Positions 25,011-33,631 are shown, numbered from the stretch's first letter. The stretch: 64,000 nt of DNA from CALSMU01 sp965230225 (GCA_965230225.1 CBDDKM010000003.1:620001-684000); one strand, 5' to 3'. Numbers and translations are program-made. Notes: generated by a model from the letters alone, not told the origin.

Positions 25011-25275
25011 TTCTCCAGCATTCCTTAGCCAATTTCAAAAGTTCCTTGCCATTGCCACTTGCCGGGTAGTTGTTGGCTTGCTCAAGGTGTTCTATATAAA
25101 CAATAGAGGCAATGTCTCGTTCTTTTTCGGGTAGCTTCATAAGCTCAAATACAATGGGCATAATGCCTAACGAGTGGTTGCCGCAATCGGTAAAGCCGAG
25201 GTTTTCTAACCCTTGTAATAGTTGGTTGTGTTTTAAGTCTTGTTGAATAAGGCGGATAATCAAATTTTTATTCAT
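24997..25275 (-). CDS. Small hypothetical protein
   Basis: 92 aa, acidic and leucine-rich, predicted helical (MNKNLIIRLIQQDLKHNQLL, FELMKLPEKERDIASIVYIE), with two cysteines (FTDCGNHS, AKECWRN). No family recognised. The start codon is preceded, in its 5' leader, by an 8-bp hairpin (CCACAGCT/AGCTGTGG, 25297-25325) and then by the structured RNA at 25335-25504 on the same strand. It could be translated from read-through of that RNA or from its own promoter. Confidence 0.6.
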   Translation of the reverse strand: MNKNLIIRLIQQDLKHNQLLQGLENLGFTDCGNHSLGIMPIVFELMKLPEKERDIASIVYIEHLEQANNYPASGNGKELLKLAKECWRNLND

Positions 25276-25287
25276 TGTTTTTTAATG

Positions 25288-25325
25288 CGCCCACAGCTCC
25301 ATTGGGCAGGTTAAACTAGCTGTGG
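25288..25325 (-). promoter_or_regulatory. Leader hairpin with two mutually exclusive pairings
   Basis: On the minus strand CCACAGCT pairs with AGCTGTGG across 19 nt, ending some 20 nt before the ATG at 25275. The same 3' region can instead form GCCCA-N9-TGGGC. Competing stems just before a start codon suggest a regulatory leader; no ligand class is recognised. Confidence 0.35.
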
Positions 25326-25334
25326 TGTAGGATT

Positions 25335-25504
25335 AAAAAAAGGCGTGGAACCTTAGCTTACGTAATCCAGGCACCGCCAGATGCCCACACACGAATAAAC
25401 CAGGACCACGCCCATGCGGACGGACTAGTCTATTAAATTCTCGTGTGTATTCAAACTGGCGGTTTTGGATCACAAGATTAATAGCTAACGCCTAATATCT
25501 TAAT
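25335..25504 (-). ncRNA. Rod-shaped structured RNA, probable 6S (SsrS-like) RNA
   Basis: About 170 nt on the minus strand. Six nested stems (plus-strand coordinates): 25341-25345/25489-25493, 25353-25358/25483-25488, 25362-25369/25466-25473, 25373-25380/25456-25463, 25387-25394/25441-25448 and 25398-25403/25425-25430, capped by 25410-25413/25418-25421. Three of these pair fully only on the minus strand, where the mismatches become G.U, so that strand is transcribed. A near-perfect -7 element (TACCTTTA, 25511-25518) lies upstream and a U7 run (25341-25335) ends the molecule. Size, long interrupted rod with internal bubbles, and single-transcript layout fit 6S RNA, which binds sigma70-type RNA polymerase; Flavobacteriia have a diverged 6S class (Flavo-1). 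GGCGTGG (25342-25348) can also pair with CCACGCC (25406-25412), giving an alternative fold. Structure well supported; family identity inferred. Confidence 0.6.
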
Positions 25505-25510
25505 CAGGTG

Positions 25511-25518
25511 TAAAGGTA
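25511..25518 (-). promoter_or_regulatory. -7-like element (TACCTTTA) of the structured RNA
   Basis: Seven of eight positions match TAnnTTTG on the minus strand; a start near 25504 would begin the RNA just before its outermost stem. No clear -33 element. Confidence 0.35.
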
Positions 25519-25638
25519 ATTTTTTTTGAAAACGGCTACCAGAAACACTTTGCAAGGTTATCAGGATTGTCTTGTTAGGTAAGTATTTGAGTCCTGCCTG
25601 AATAAATAGGTGCCTTATTTCCCTGTTTTTTCCAATCA

Positions 25639-25687
25639 ATATCACTGGTTTCAGTGATGTCCTGTCGGAGTGTGCCCTCTACTTTTG
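25639..25687 (+). promoter_or_regulatory. Promoter with palindromic operator (ATCACTG-GTTT-CAGTGAT) and -7 TACTTTTG
   Basis: A perfect 7-bp dyad at 25639-25656 lies 23 nt before a perfect Bacteroidota -7 element (25680-25687), i.e. around the -33 position, 38 nt upstream of the DUF4403 lipoprotein start. The rest of the 450-nt gap 25276-25725 holds the structured RNA and the leader hairpin described separately. Confidence 0.55.
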
Positions 25688-25725
25688 AAATCGAATAATT
25701 ACTCTAAAAAATTAATTAAACAATT

Positions 25726-27174
25726 ATGAAAACAACCATTTACTTACTATTCATTGTGGTGTTTGCCGTAGGATGCAGACCCATAAGGTTGTCTACTCAA
25801 CCAACACCGGGAGTAACCAGTACTGCACCGGAGGTACAAGACTCAAAAATATTTGTCCCTTTTTCCATCGACCTGAAAGAAATTGAAAAACAGGTTAACG
25901 AAGCCATGCCTTCCGGCAGAATATACCGCGATAAAGAAGGGTGCGAAAGAGAAGAGTACGAGGTTAATGTATACCGAAACAAACCGGTAAAAGTATCTGC
26001 ATCGGGTGGGAAATTAATTTTTAAAACCGATTTGCAAGTAAAGGCAAAAGGAAAGTATTGTGCCGGAGTTTGGACCGATAACTGGGCGTGTAGTTGCTGT
26101 TGTGCGGGTGCACATCCATCTGGGAGTGCTAACTCTGTTGTGGAGGTTAAAATCGAAGTAGATCTTAAAATGAATGAGGATTATAAGATAACTGCCAAAA
26201 CCCAGCTGGATGGTAAAATTATTAAAGGAAAACATGTTAAGATTAAATTGTTGGGATTTACCATTAACATTAAAGTAGAGGATTTGGTGGGGCCGATTAA
26301 AAAGAAACTTAAGCCAATGGAAGCCAGCTTGAATAAGCAAATTCAGGATGAATTGAATAAACTTAATGTAAAAGAAGAATTGGCTAAAGCCTGGAAAGAT
26401 GCTCATCAGGTAATACCGGTAGGATACTTGTTTTTACATGTTACCCCTCAAAATGTGTTTTTCCAAAACATCTATGCTCAAAATGGAAAGGTTAATTTGG
26501 GGATTGGGGTTAGTACCAAACTGGTTTTAAAATCTGAGGACGGAAAAATAGAACCTACTCCATTTCCAAAACTTACCATTGTAGATTCGAACGAAGAAGG
26601 AAAGTTTTTTGTGCACCTACCAGCCGAAACCAGCTTTGAGAACATCAACTCCTCTCTTAATTTTCTTTATGCCGATCAGAAATATGAGTATGGCAATAAT
26701 TGGGTGAAAATTAAAAATATAGATGTAAAAGGGATAGAGTTAGGGGATAATGCACCTGCATTATGGTTCGATGTAGAGATTTCCGGTAAAGTGAGTCGCT
26801 TTAGGAAAGTTAAAGGGCATCTTTATTTTACGGGTAAACCTGTATTGGATAATATGATGATAAGAATGGATGAGTTTAAAATGAATTCTAATACTAACTC
26901 AGAAGTGATCAATAAAGGAGTAGAGGTTTTGGTTAATCGGTTTTATTACGACGATATTTCAAGGTATCAAGTTTACCGATTCGATAATGATGTGTACAGT
27001 GCACGACGGGTAATCAATAAATATTTATCTGCAGTTGATTTGGGTGGGTATGTTGCCAAAATGAAACTGGAAGAATTGTTAATTAAAAGTTTGTTCATAA
27101 CCGATAAGGTTATTGGAGTAGATGCTCAGTGTTCTGGAACTGTTGAAACCGTAGAAATAAAAGACGAAGAATAA
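25726..27174 (+). CDS. DUF4403 family lipoprotein
   Basis: 482 aa. Lipoprotein signal peptide MKTTIYLLFIVVFAVGC (lipobox AVGC). The mature protein begins the DUF4403 pattern FVPFSIDLKEIEKQVNEAMP, followed by a cysteine cluster (CSCCCAG, about residues 123-129), a helical stretch (IKKKLKPMEASLNKQIQDELNKL) and repeated beta segments. DUF4403 proteins are predicted long tubular lipid-binding-like proteins of the envelope; their job is not established. The gene has its own promoter with an operator-like palindrome and a terminator, so it is probably a single unit. Unrelated in content to the NTPase genes on either side. Confidence 0.85.
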   Translation: MKTTIYLLFIVVFAVGCRPIRLSTQPTPGVTSTAPEVQDSKIFVPFSIDLKEIEKQVNEAMPSGRIYRDKEGCEREEYEVNVYRNKPVKVSASGGKLIFKTDLQVKAKGKYCAGVWTDNWACSCCCAGAHPSGSANSVVEVKIEVDLKMNEDYKITAKTQLDGKIIKGKHVKIKLLGFTINIKVEDLVGPIKKKLKPMEASLNKQIQDELNKLNVKEELAKAWKDAHQVIPVGYLFLHVTPQNVFFQNIYAQNGKVNLGIGVSTKLVLKSEDGKIEPTPFPKLTIVDSNEEGKFFVHLPAETSFENINSSLNFLYADQKYEYGNNWVKIKNIDVKGIELGDNAPALWFDVEISGKVSRFRKVKGHLYFTGKPVLDNMMIRMDEFKMNSNTNSEVINKGVEVLVNRFYYDDISRYQVYRFDNDVYSARRVINKYLSAVDLGGYVAKMKLEELLIKSLFITDKVIGVDAQCSGTVETVEIKDEE

Positions 27175-27227
27175 ATAATGCACCAATTGCGCCCCAAAAG
27201 TTGAGTAATTGGTTAATAGAGAGGGAG

Positions 27228-27257
27228 ATCACCCGCCAATAGGTGGGTGATTTTTTT
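27228..27257 (+). terminator. Terminator after the DUF4403 gene
   Basis: ATCACCC-G-CC / GG-T-GGGTGAT stem followed by seven T. A second inverted repeat (ACCAATT/AATTGGT, 27182-27213) lies just before it. Confidence 0.85.
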
Positions 27258-27281
27258 GTTGAGTGAGCACTACTAAATTTG
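27255..27281 (+). promoter_or_regulatory. Promoter of the KAP NTPase gene (TTTG-N15-TAAATTTG)
   Basis: A perfect -7 element (27274-27281) with a TTTG 15 nt upstream that overlaps the U tract of the previous terminator. The spacing is a little short for the usual 17-23. Confidence 0.45.
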
Positions 27282-27331
27282 AGTTCAAATGTGTACATTC
27301 GATAAGTCCCTAATGCCCTAAATCAAAAGTA

Positions 27332-30300
27332 ATGAAATCTAGAACTGTTAATCCTGAATTTGGAGAGTTAGTAAGAAATGTGCTGAGTGTTGAGTATGAT
27401 CTTAATTTGGTGCCTAAAACCAATTTAAACATTAAGGGTTCAACAATTTCTTTTGATTATGCAGATGTAGCTCGGGATTACTATTTAGGTGTTGTTGTAA
27501 ATGCTAAGGATCGAGAGCAAATTGTTCATAGAGTTAGAATTGAATCTGGATTATTTAATACAATTGGTAGAGCATTTTATTTATTGGTTTTTGAATCTGC
27601 TTTATCAAAATCTGATAGGAAATATTTTGAGAAATCTATTGAAGGTTTGAGTTTGGCAACATATAGGGTGTTTGATAGTGTTGATATTCAAAGGTTGGCT
27701 ACAAAGCATGGATTTAAATATTTTTCAAACGACTCTATAAAAGATAAAGGAAGCAATGTAAACCTTAAACAAGAAGTTCCCCAAAAGAAAAAAATAGACG
27801 TTTCGCAAAAAGGACCTACCGGTGGCGGTCCAGGAGGGAATGACCCTATAGGGGAGAACGGACCAGGAGGACCACCTAATTGGCCTCCACACAAGGGAAC
27901 CAAGGAATATAACGTATATAAATTGTCTCATGGGAATGGTGTGATAAGTCACGTGCATTTTCTGGAAATGTTGAGACAAGGGGTAGTAGTAGTAGATGAA
28001 AATACCAAAGGTTTGTGGAGTTCTAAAACTACCCAGTTTGAGCACTTTGTGCAAGCTAGAGTAGGGGATTTCTTTTACTTATGTAGGAGTAATTCTGAGA
28101 TTGTATTATTTGCTAAGTTTATCAGTGAAGTAGAAAAAAATACGATTCCTGGATTGGATGGTAGATGGAAACAACGAAGGTATGAAGTATTAAAATCTGC
28201 AATCAATAATTCAGGCTATAAAGGGACTGAGAAACCGTGGTGGTCGCCGAGTTTTAATAGCACTTTTAGAGTTATTCCAAAAGCAGATTATCCAAAAGCA
28301 AATGAGGCGATTTTCAATCCGTTTTTTGGGCTTCCAATAGAGTCGCTGGTTACATTGCCTTCTGAAAAAGGAAAAGAAAGAAGTTTAGTAAACATAAGAT
28401 CTACCATAGCTCCTCTCAGTAGCGATTCTGATGATGGTGTAGATCATTTTGGGATTAATAAGGATGTAGAAGCATTTGCTAAAATTATTACAGCCGATAG
28501 TTTTAAGCCTCCGCTGGCCATTGCTCTGTTTGGTAAATGGGGGACGGGGAAAAGTTTTTTTATGAAAAAGCTTTGGAAAAAAGTGGAGTCATTATCCAAT
28601 ACAGAAAAGAAGAACCAACTGGAACATGAGAAATTGGTGGACGAAAGTGAGGAGGAATTGGAGCCATTTGATCCTACTTATTGTACCGGTGTAGCTCAAA
28701 TTCACTTTAATGCCTGGTCGTATCTGGATGCGAACTTATGGGCAAGTATCGTGTCTAAAATTTTTGAGGGCCTACAGAGGTACATTGATGACGACTCATT
28801 GGCTAGTCAGGAAAAGAAAGTAATAGAAAAAGAACTTCAGGAACACCTTTGTATAGTAAAGGAAGAAAGGGCCTTTATTAATCAGCAAAAAGAGCAAGTT
28901 GTAAGCAAACGAAAAGATCTGTTAAGGTATAGGGTGGGGCTTTCGCAGCAGTTGGATGAGAATATTAAACTGATCAAAAATCGCTCTTTAAAGGATATTT
29001 TAGATGAGGTTGGAAAAGAACTAAAAGTTGAAGAAAAGATTAAAGCAGTATTAGCAAAAGATGAAGTAAAGGATGCTAAAGCTAAACTCACCGAAATTAT
29101 ACCTGAAGAGTACATCGAAAATCCGGATTTAGCTATAAAATGGATCGAGAAAAGAGGAACTTTTGTTAGGGAGTTTTTCCGGAAGGATAAAATTTGGTTA
29201 AACATCATTGCACTGCTTGGAATAGTGGTCATTTTATTCTCTTTACCCTATTTTGAGTGGGTGATGGAAAAAGTTCATCAAGGGGTAGTTCACGGTGCAA
29301 AATGGGTGGGTACATCTATAGCAGTGCTGCTACCCACCTGGTACAGATATAAAAAAGTATACGATCGTTTTCAGCCATTGGTAAGTGGTTTATGGAAGGT
29401 AAAAGAAGATTACGATAAAGAAGTGAAGAAAGCCTTGTTTGATCACGAGCAAAAAATGGAAGCCACCAAAATCGCCATTGAAAACTTAAAGCTTGAAATA
29501 GCTGGTTTGGATAATCAAATGACTGAGGTGGATCAGGAGATTGAAAAAATCCAATTTAGATTGGGGCATACTCTCGCTACCGAAACCATGTATTCTTTTA
29601 TAGAGAAACGAACTAAAGGAGATGTTTACAAAAAGCATTTGGGAATTGTGTCTACCATTCGTAGAGATTTTGAGGTGTTGAGCGAACTTTTTGTGGAATC
29701 CAAAGAAGAAGGGAAACATAAAAAATTCAGAGAGCATTTTAAAGACCCTTTGCAACGAATTGTATTGTACATCGACGATCTGGATCGCTGTTCGGAAGAA
29801 CGAGTAGTGGAAGTATTAGAGGCGGTTAATCTATTAATGGCCTTTCCTTTGTTTGTGGTAGTTGTAGGGGTAGATCAGCGTTGGATCAAAAATGCACTGA
29901 TTAAAAAGTATCGCTTGCAGTTTACCGGGGCTCTAAACGGGGTAGGAGAGCATAAAGAAGAGGAGAAGGAGTTGGGCTTAGAACAAATTGATGCCATTAA
30001 CTATCTGGAGAAAATATTTCAGGTTCCTTTCCATCTTAAAAGAGCATCTGATGATGGGGTGAAAAAAATGTTGAGGAATCTGAGTGTGACTGTAGATAAT
30101 GAGCCAGTTGAGAACAGGGTAGATACCAATATTGATCAGGAAAATGAGGGAGGTGTAGGGCAAGAAAATAAAACTGTGGTTAATGAGCATGATCCAACTG
30201 CTTTTGACAATGCTGTTGAAGGGGGGAGTTCCTATAGAGAAATTGATGATAATGAACAAGAGGAGCTTAAAGAGCATTTAGCGTTGAATAAAGAAGAAGC

Positions 30301-30718
30301 GGGGCTGATGGAAAGCTTGTCTAGCATTATTGGAAATAACCCGAGGGCCATTAAGCGTTTTGTAAACGTATATCAGATTCTTAGAGCCCATGCTGGTCTT
30401 ACATTAGAAGGAGATAAAAAGAAAGAAGAGTACTTGTGTTTGATGTTCTTGTTGGCTCTCCCAATGGGGCCATATCAGGGTTTTTACGATGAGTTCATAG
30501 AGTTCATTTATGAAACTGACAATCAAGGTAAGAACCTGAATCATTTTCTGGATAATGTAATGACCAAAGAGGCCAGGAAAGATAGAGGTAAACTTCAACT
30601 AGGGGGAGACGACAAGTTTGACGAAGCCAGAAAAGAACTCCTAAAAGTACCAGTGGAATCTCTAAACAGACACAGTAAGTTTGTTAGGCGATTCACTTTT
30701 GCAGAGATTAGCGTCTAA
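27332..30718 (+). CDS. KAP-family P-loop NTPase with two membrane helices and a PUA/EVE-like domain
   Basis: 1128 aa. Residues 1-130 form an unrecognised alpha/beta domain; ~160-185 is a Gly/Pro-rich linker (GPTGGGPGGNDPIGENGPGG). Residues ~192-335 read like a PUA/EVE-type domain (VGDFFYLC ... RWKQRRYEVL ... WWSPSFNSTFRVIP), which in relatives reads modified bases or RNA; this is a pattern-based guess. The KAP NTPase starts near 385: Walker A GKWGTGKS (401-408), FNAWSYLDANLWAS (459-472), a long coiled-coil insert with two membrane helices (~621-640, ~655-670), and Walker B RIVLYIDDLDRC (809-820) with VVVVGVDQRW. The NNPRAIKRFVNVYQ motif follows. Membrane-inserted KAP ATPases are linked to phage exclusion (PifA-type) and other conflict systems. 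It converges on the next gene with a 4-nt overlap. Confidence 0.85.
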   Translation: MKSRTVNPEFGELVRNVLSVEYDLNLVPKTNLNIKGSTISFDYADVARDYYLGVVVNAKDREQIVHRVRIESGLFNTIGRAFYLLVFESALSKSDRKYFEKSIEGLSLATYRVFDSVDIQRLATKHGFKYFSNDSIKDKGSNVNLKQEVPQKKKIDVSQKGPTGGGPGGNDPIGENGPGGPPNWPPHKGTKEYNVYKLSHGNGVISHVHFLEMLRQGVVVVDENTKGLWSSKTTQFEHFVQARVGDFFYLCRSNSEIVLFAKFISEVEKNTIPGLDGRWKQRRYEVLKSAINNSGYKGTEKPWWSPSFNSTFRVIPKADYPKANEAIFNPFFGLPIESLVTLPSEKGKERSLVNIRSTIAPLSSDSDDGVDHFGINKDVEAFAKIITADSFKPPLAIALFGKWGTGKSFFMKKLWKKVESLSNTEKKNQLEHEKLVDESEEELEPFDPTYCTGVAQIHFNAWSYLDANLWASIVSKIFEGLQRYIDDDSLASQEKKVIEKELQEHLCIVKEERAFINQQKEQVVSKRKDLLRYRVGLSQQLDENIKLIKNRSLKDILDEVGKELKVEEKIKAVLAKDEVKDAKAKLTEIIPEEYIENPDLAIKWIEKRGTFVREFFRKDKIWLNIIALLGIVVILFSLPYFEWVMEKVHQGVVHGAKWVGTSIAVLLPTWYRYKKVYDRFQPLVSGLWKVKEDYDKEVKKALFDHEQKMEATKIAIENLKLEIAGLDNQMTEVDQEIEKIQFRLGHTLATETMYSFIEKRTKGDVYKKHLGIVSTIRRDFEVLSELFVESKEEGKHKKFREHFKDPLQRIVLYIDDLDRCSEERVVEVLEAVNLLMAFPLFVVVVGVDQRWIKNALIKKYRLQFTGALNGVGEHKEEEKELGLEQIDAINYLEKIFQVPFHLKRASDDGVKKMLRNLSVTVDNEPVENRVDTNIDQENEGGVGQENKTVVNEHDPTAFDNAVEGGSSYREIDDNEQEELKEHLALNKEEAGLMESLSSIIGNNPRAIKRFVNVYQILRAHAGLTLEGDKKKEEYLCLMFLLALPMGPYQGFYDEFIEFIYETDNQGKNLNHFLDNVMTKEARKDRGKLQLGGDDKFDEARKELLKVPVESLNRHSKFVRRFTFAEISV

Positions 30719-32190
30719 ACCATAGCCTTCCTCTCAGCCCATTTTTCGAAATTAAAGAAGCCTTCAAAAGATCGATCTTCCAGTTGGTTAATCTTATGTC
30801 CTAATTCTAAAAATACCTTTTTATCGGCTCCAAAAGCCAGGTGTTTTTTAGCGTACTGTAAAAACAGTTTTTCGAATGGAGTAACCTTTTTTACTCCCTT
30901 AATGAATCGTAAAGTAGACTCGCAGAGGTATTCTATTAAGTCGTAATTGCCCAATTCGTAATGAATAACCAGATTAACCAATCTGGCATATACCTGAATG
31001 TCTACCCGTGTGTTTTTATAGTCCGTATTGATGAGTTGGTTGAGGTAACGCAAGGCTGTTCTGTATTCTTTGTTACCTAAGTAAATAGACATAATGTTGT
31101 AGGTGAGTACCTGTTGGTTGTTGTAGTCTAGTTGGTTAAAACTGTGCTTGAAGGTTTCGTGTACTTCTGGTAGTATGGCGGCTCCTTCTTTCCATTTTTC
31201 GTTCAAAATGAGATCATTTAGTCGGATCATGTAAATGGTACTTTGCACATTTAAAATCAAACTCTTATTAGCTCTATGGAACTGAAGACTGTCAATAATA
31301 CTTTCGAACTCTTCCGTGGCCTTTTCTATTTCGTCATATTGTTCGTCTAACGATAAAGTAGCAATGAGCATTTTACTGTGGTATAACCAATCGTTGGGGT
31401 TATCCTCAATCTTGTATTTCTTTTCCTGTAGCAATCTTAGTACTTCTCTGCGGTAATTAATGGAAGCTTCCATGTTTCCTTCTGCTAAGTGAATAAACGA
31501 CCAAATCTCATTTTTCTTAATGTCGATTACCGGGTCCGAATTGTGCAGGATAACGTTTAGTCGATTGTTCTGCTGACGGATTTTAATGGTTTGTTCTTTG
31601 TCGTACTCCATGCCAAACATAAAGCTTCGGATCATGTTGTAACGGGTTTCGTAAATGAGGTTGTCGTATTCCTGTATGGCTTGTATTTGTTGTAATAGAT
31701 TAATGGTTTCGGGGTTTCTGGTGTCGATGTTTTCCTGCATAGAATCCAGGTCGTTGGTCAACACATCGATGGTTTTCAGTTTTTCATTAATCACAATGAG
31801 TTCTCGGAGTAAATCGTACTTCTCGCCAATTTTTTGAGCTTTAGAGAGCATCTTTCTACTTAAACCAAAAAGACCTTTTTCGATCAGGATGTCGGCATAA
31901 TCTACCAATTCCCTAACCTCGTATACTTTTCGCCTGGAGGCATAAGCCGGCCGAATAGAAGAAAGAATAAACTCCTGAAGCCTCATTTTTAATATGGCGA
32001 TTTGCTTTATTCCGGCTTCATCCACTTTGCGTTTAAATTCGTCCTTATCGTAACGCTCCATCGAAGTGTAAATATCGAACAGGGTAAGGTAAGCACTTGA
32101 GTCTCCTTTTTTGTTTTGTTCTGCTTTTACTCTAATGATCTTTTTTTCGCCCTTCGAAAGGGATTTTACCAAGTCAAATACGTGGCTCAT
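30715..32190 (-). CDS. Helical-repeat protein of unknown function
   Basis: 491 aa, cytosolic, with no signal peptide. Almost fully alpha-helical with TPR-like spacing (IEKGLFGLSRKMLSKAQKIG, IYLGNKEYRTALRYLNQLIN, LVNLVIHYELGNYDLIEYL) but no repeat matching the TPR consensus well. The N-terminus (FDLVKSLSKGEKKIIRVKAE) is conserved-looking and may be the functional part. Proteins of this form are common in Bacteroidota, often one per locus with T9SS genes, but no role is known to me. It overlaps the KAP gene stop by 4 nt. Confidence 0.75.
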   Translation of the reverse strand: MSHVFDLVKSLSKGEKKIIRVKAEQNKKGDSSAYLTLFDIYTSMERYDKDEFKRKVDEAGIKQIAILKMRLQEFILSSIRPAYASRRKVYEVRELVDYADILIEKGLFGLSRKMLSKAQKIGEKYDLLRELIVINEKLKTIDVLTNDLDSMQENIDTRNPETINLLQQIQAIQEYDNLIYETRYNMIRSFMFGMEYDKEQTIKIRQQNNRLNVILHNSDPVIDIKKNEIWSFIHLAEGNMEASINYRREVLRLLQEKKYKIEDNPNDWLYHSKMLIATLSLDEQYDEIEKATEEFESIIDSLQFHRANKSLILNVQSTIYMIRLNDLILNEKWKEGAAILPEVHETFKHSFNQLDYNNQQVLTYNIMSIYLGNKEYRTALRYLNQLINTDYKNTRVDIQVYARLVNLVIHYELGNYDLIEYLCESTLRFIKGVKKVTPFEKLFLQYAKKHLAFGADKKVFLELGHKINQLEDRSFEGFFNFEKWAERKAMV

Positions 32191-32308
32191 GTATGTAATA
32201 GTTTTATGGTGTAGGTGTCGAAAGTAGTGGTGTTAAGTTAAAACAAAGATTTTATATATGTAATAAAATTCAGATTTTATTTTGGGTTCGGAGAGGCTTC
32301 TAAAGAAC

Positions 32309-32328
32309 TTTGAATTTGACAATTCAAA
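32309..32328. promoter_or_regulatory. Perfect palindrome just before a start codon (TTTGAATT-TGAC-AATTCAAA)
   Basis: An 8-bp inverted repeat ends 8 nt before the ATG at 32337. It could be an operator or an RNA hairpin that limits access to the start. Confidence 0.4.
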
Positions 32329-32336
32329 CGACGACT

Positions 32337-33563
32337 ATGAGAGCCCAAATTTTTTTTAGCACCATCGCTTTTTGGTGCATTATACAAGTCAATTTTTCCC
32401 AAAATCTGGTTCCAAATGGAGACATGGAAACGGTGTCTTCCTGTCCAATTAATTCGGACTATTATGTAGATAATGCAACTAATTGGCAAAGCCTTTCCGG
32501 ACATGGAGGAACAGCCGATTATTTTCATTCTTGTGGTGATCCACAACACGATTGGACCAATTTTTCCGATAACAACTCAGTATCACCTCACAGTGGTAGT
32601 GGATACATTGGAATGAGTACCTATTCCGATTTTGATCAACGAGAATACGCAGAGATTCAACTATCATCACCCCTGGTAGCCGGCGAAACTTATGAAGTAG
32701 CTGCCTGGGTATACGGAGCCAGAGGAGATTATGCATCTACCGCTTATGCTGATAATATTGGAATATATGTTACTGCCACCAATCCATCGGTATCCGGTTG
32801 TGGTATGTGCGTAGGAGTATATGGTGTAACGCCACAGGTAAGTTCTAGTTTTGTGGTTACCAATACATGGGTTCAGATTTCGGCAACATTTGTGGCTTCC
32901 GGTGGTGAGCAATATTTAGTATTGGGTAACTTTTCCAACAATGCTTCTACCAATGCTGTAGCCAACGGAGCACCTACCATGGGAGGCATTTCTGCCTATA
33001 CTTTTTTCGATGATGTTTCGGTTACCTTGAGTAATCCTCTACCAGCCACAGTAAGTGGGTTTGATGTGGAGTGTACATCAAAAGGAGCTACAACACGTTG
33101 GGTATCGGGAGTGGAAAATAACCTGTGCGAATATCGAATTCAAGGAGCTTACGATGCTCAAAATTGGAACGATATAACCAGTGTTATACCACTGGGAGGA
33201 ATAGAATCGGGATCCTATTATCAGGAAGATATAGCTCAGGATAATTTGTATCCTTATTACCGAATAGCCATGATCGATTGCGATGGTAGCACAGAATATA
33301 CAGAAATACGCCATGCCGATTGCGGTGGCGAACATCAAATTCAGGTATTACAGGTAGATAATAATGTGACCATACAGGGATTACTACCCGAAAAGCCACA
33401 TTTAATTACGGTTTATAGTACTTGTGGTCAATTGATTCAAAGGCAAATGGTTAGTACATCAGGGTGTCAGTTAAGAGGATTGTCGGCAGGGTGTTACATC
33501 GTAGTTGTACAGGATATGAAGGAAGAAGTAATGATACTCCAGAGTAAATTACTCATTCCATAA
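32337..33563 (+). CDS. Secreted T9SS-type protein, paralogue of the next gene
   Basis: 408 aa from the ATG at 32337 (MRAQIFFSTIAFWCIIQVNFSQ, signal peptide). Residues ~22-235 form a beta-sandwich, probably a carbohydrate-binding-like module: NLVPNGDMETVSSCP, SGYIGMSTYSDFDQREYAE, VSGCGMCVGVYGVTPQV. This domain is clearly homologous along its whole length to residues ~20-235 of the next protein. A fibronectin-like part follows and the end (ITVYSTCGQLIQRQMVSTSG ... GLSAGCYIVVVQ) resembles a T9SS type A sorting domain, though without the usual final K/R pattern. Probably exported to the surface; no catalytic motif is seen. Confidence 0.8.
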   Translation: MRAQIFFSTIAFWCIIQVNFSQNLVPNGDMETVSSCPINSDYYVDNATNWQSLSGHGGTADYFHSCGDPQHDWTNFSDNNSVSPHSGSGYIGMSTYSDFDQREYAEIQLSSPLVAGETYEVAAWVYGARGDYASTAYADNIGIYVTATNPSVSGCGMCVGVYGVTPQVSSSFVVTNTWVQISATFVASGGEQYLVLGNFSNNASTNAVANGAPTMGGISAYTFFDDVSVTLSNPLPATVSGFDVECTSKGATTRWVSGVENNLCEYRIQGAYDAQNWNDITSVIPLGGIESGSYYQEDIAQDNLYPYYRIAMIDCDGSTEYTEIRHADCGGEHQIQVLQVDNNVTIQGLLPEKPHLITVYSTCGQLIQRQMVSTSGCQLRGLSAGCYIVVVQDMKEEVMILQSKLLIP

Positions 33564-33631
33564 AGAAGTTGGTTTCATAGTCAACAAGTTAGTTTAGTAG
33601 TTGGTTCGCTTAGATTGAGCGGATGTTAGAG

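Noticed and set aside
27688..28054. Proline-rich minus-strand ORFs opposite the KAP gene
   Set aside because: They mirror the Gly/Pro-rich linker codons of the plus-strand protein.
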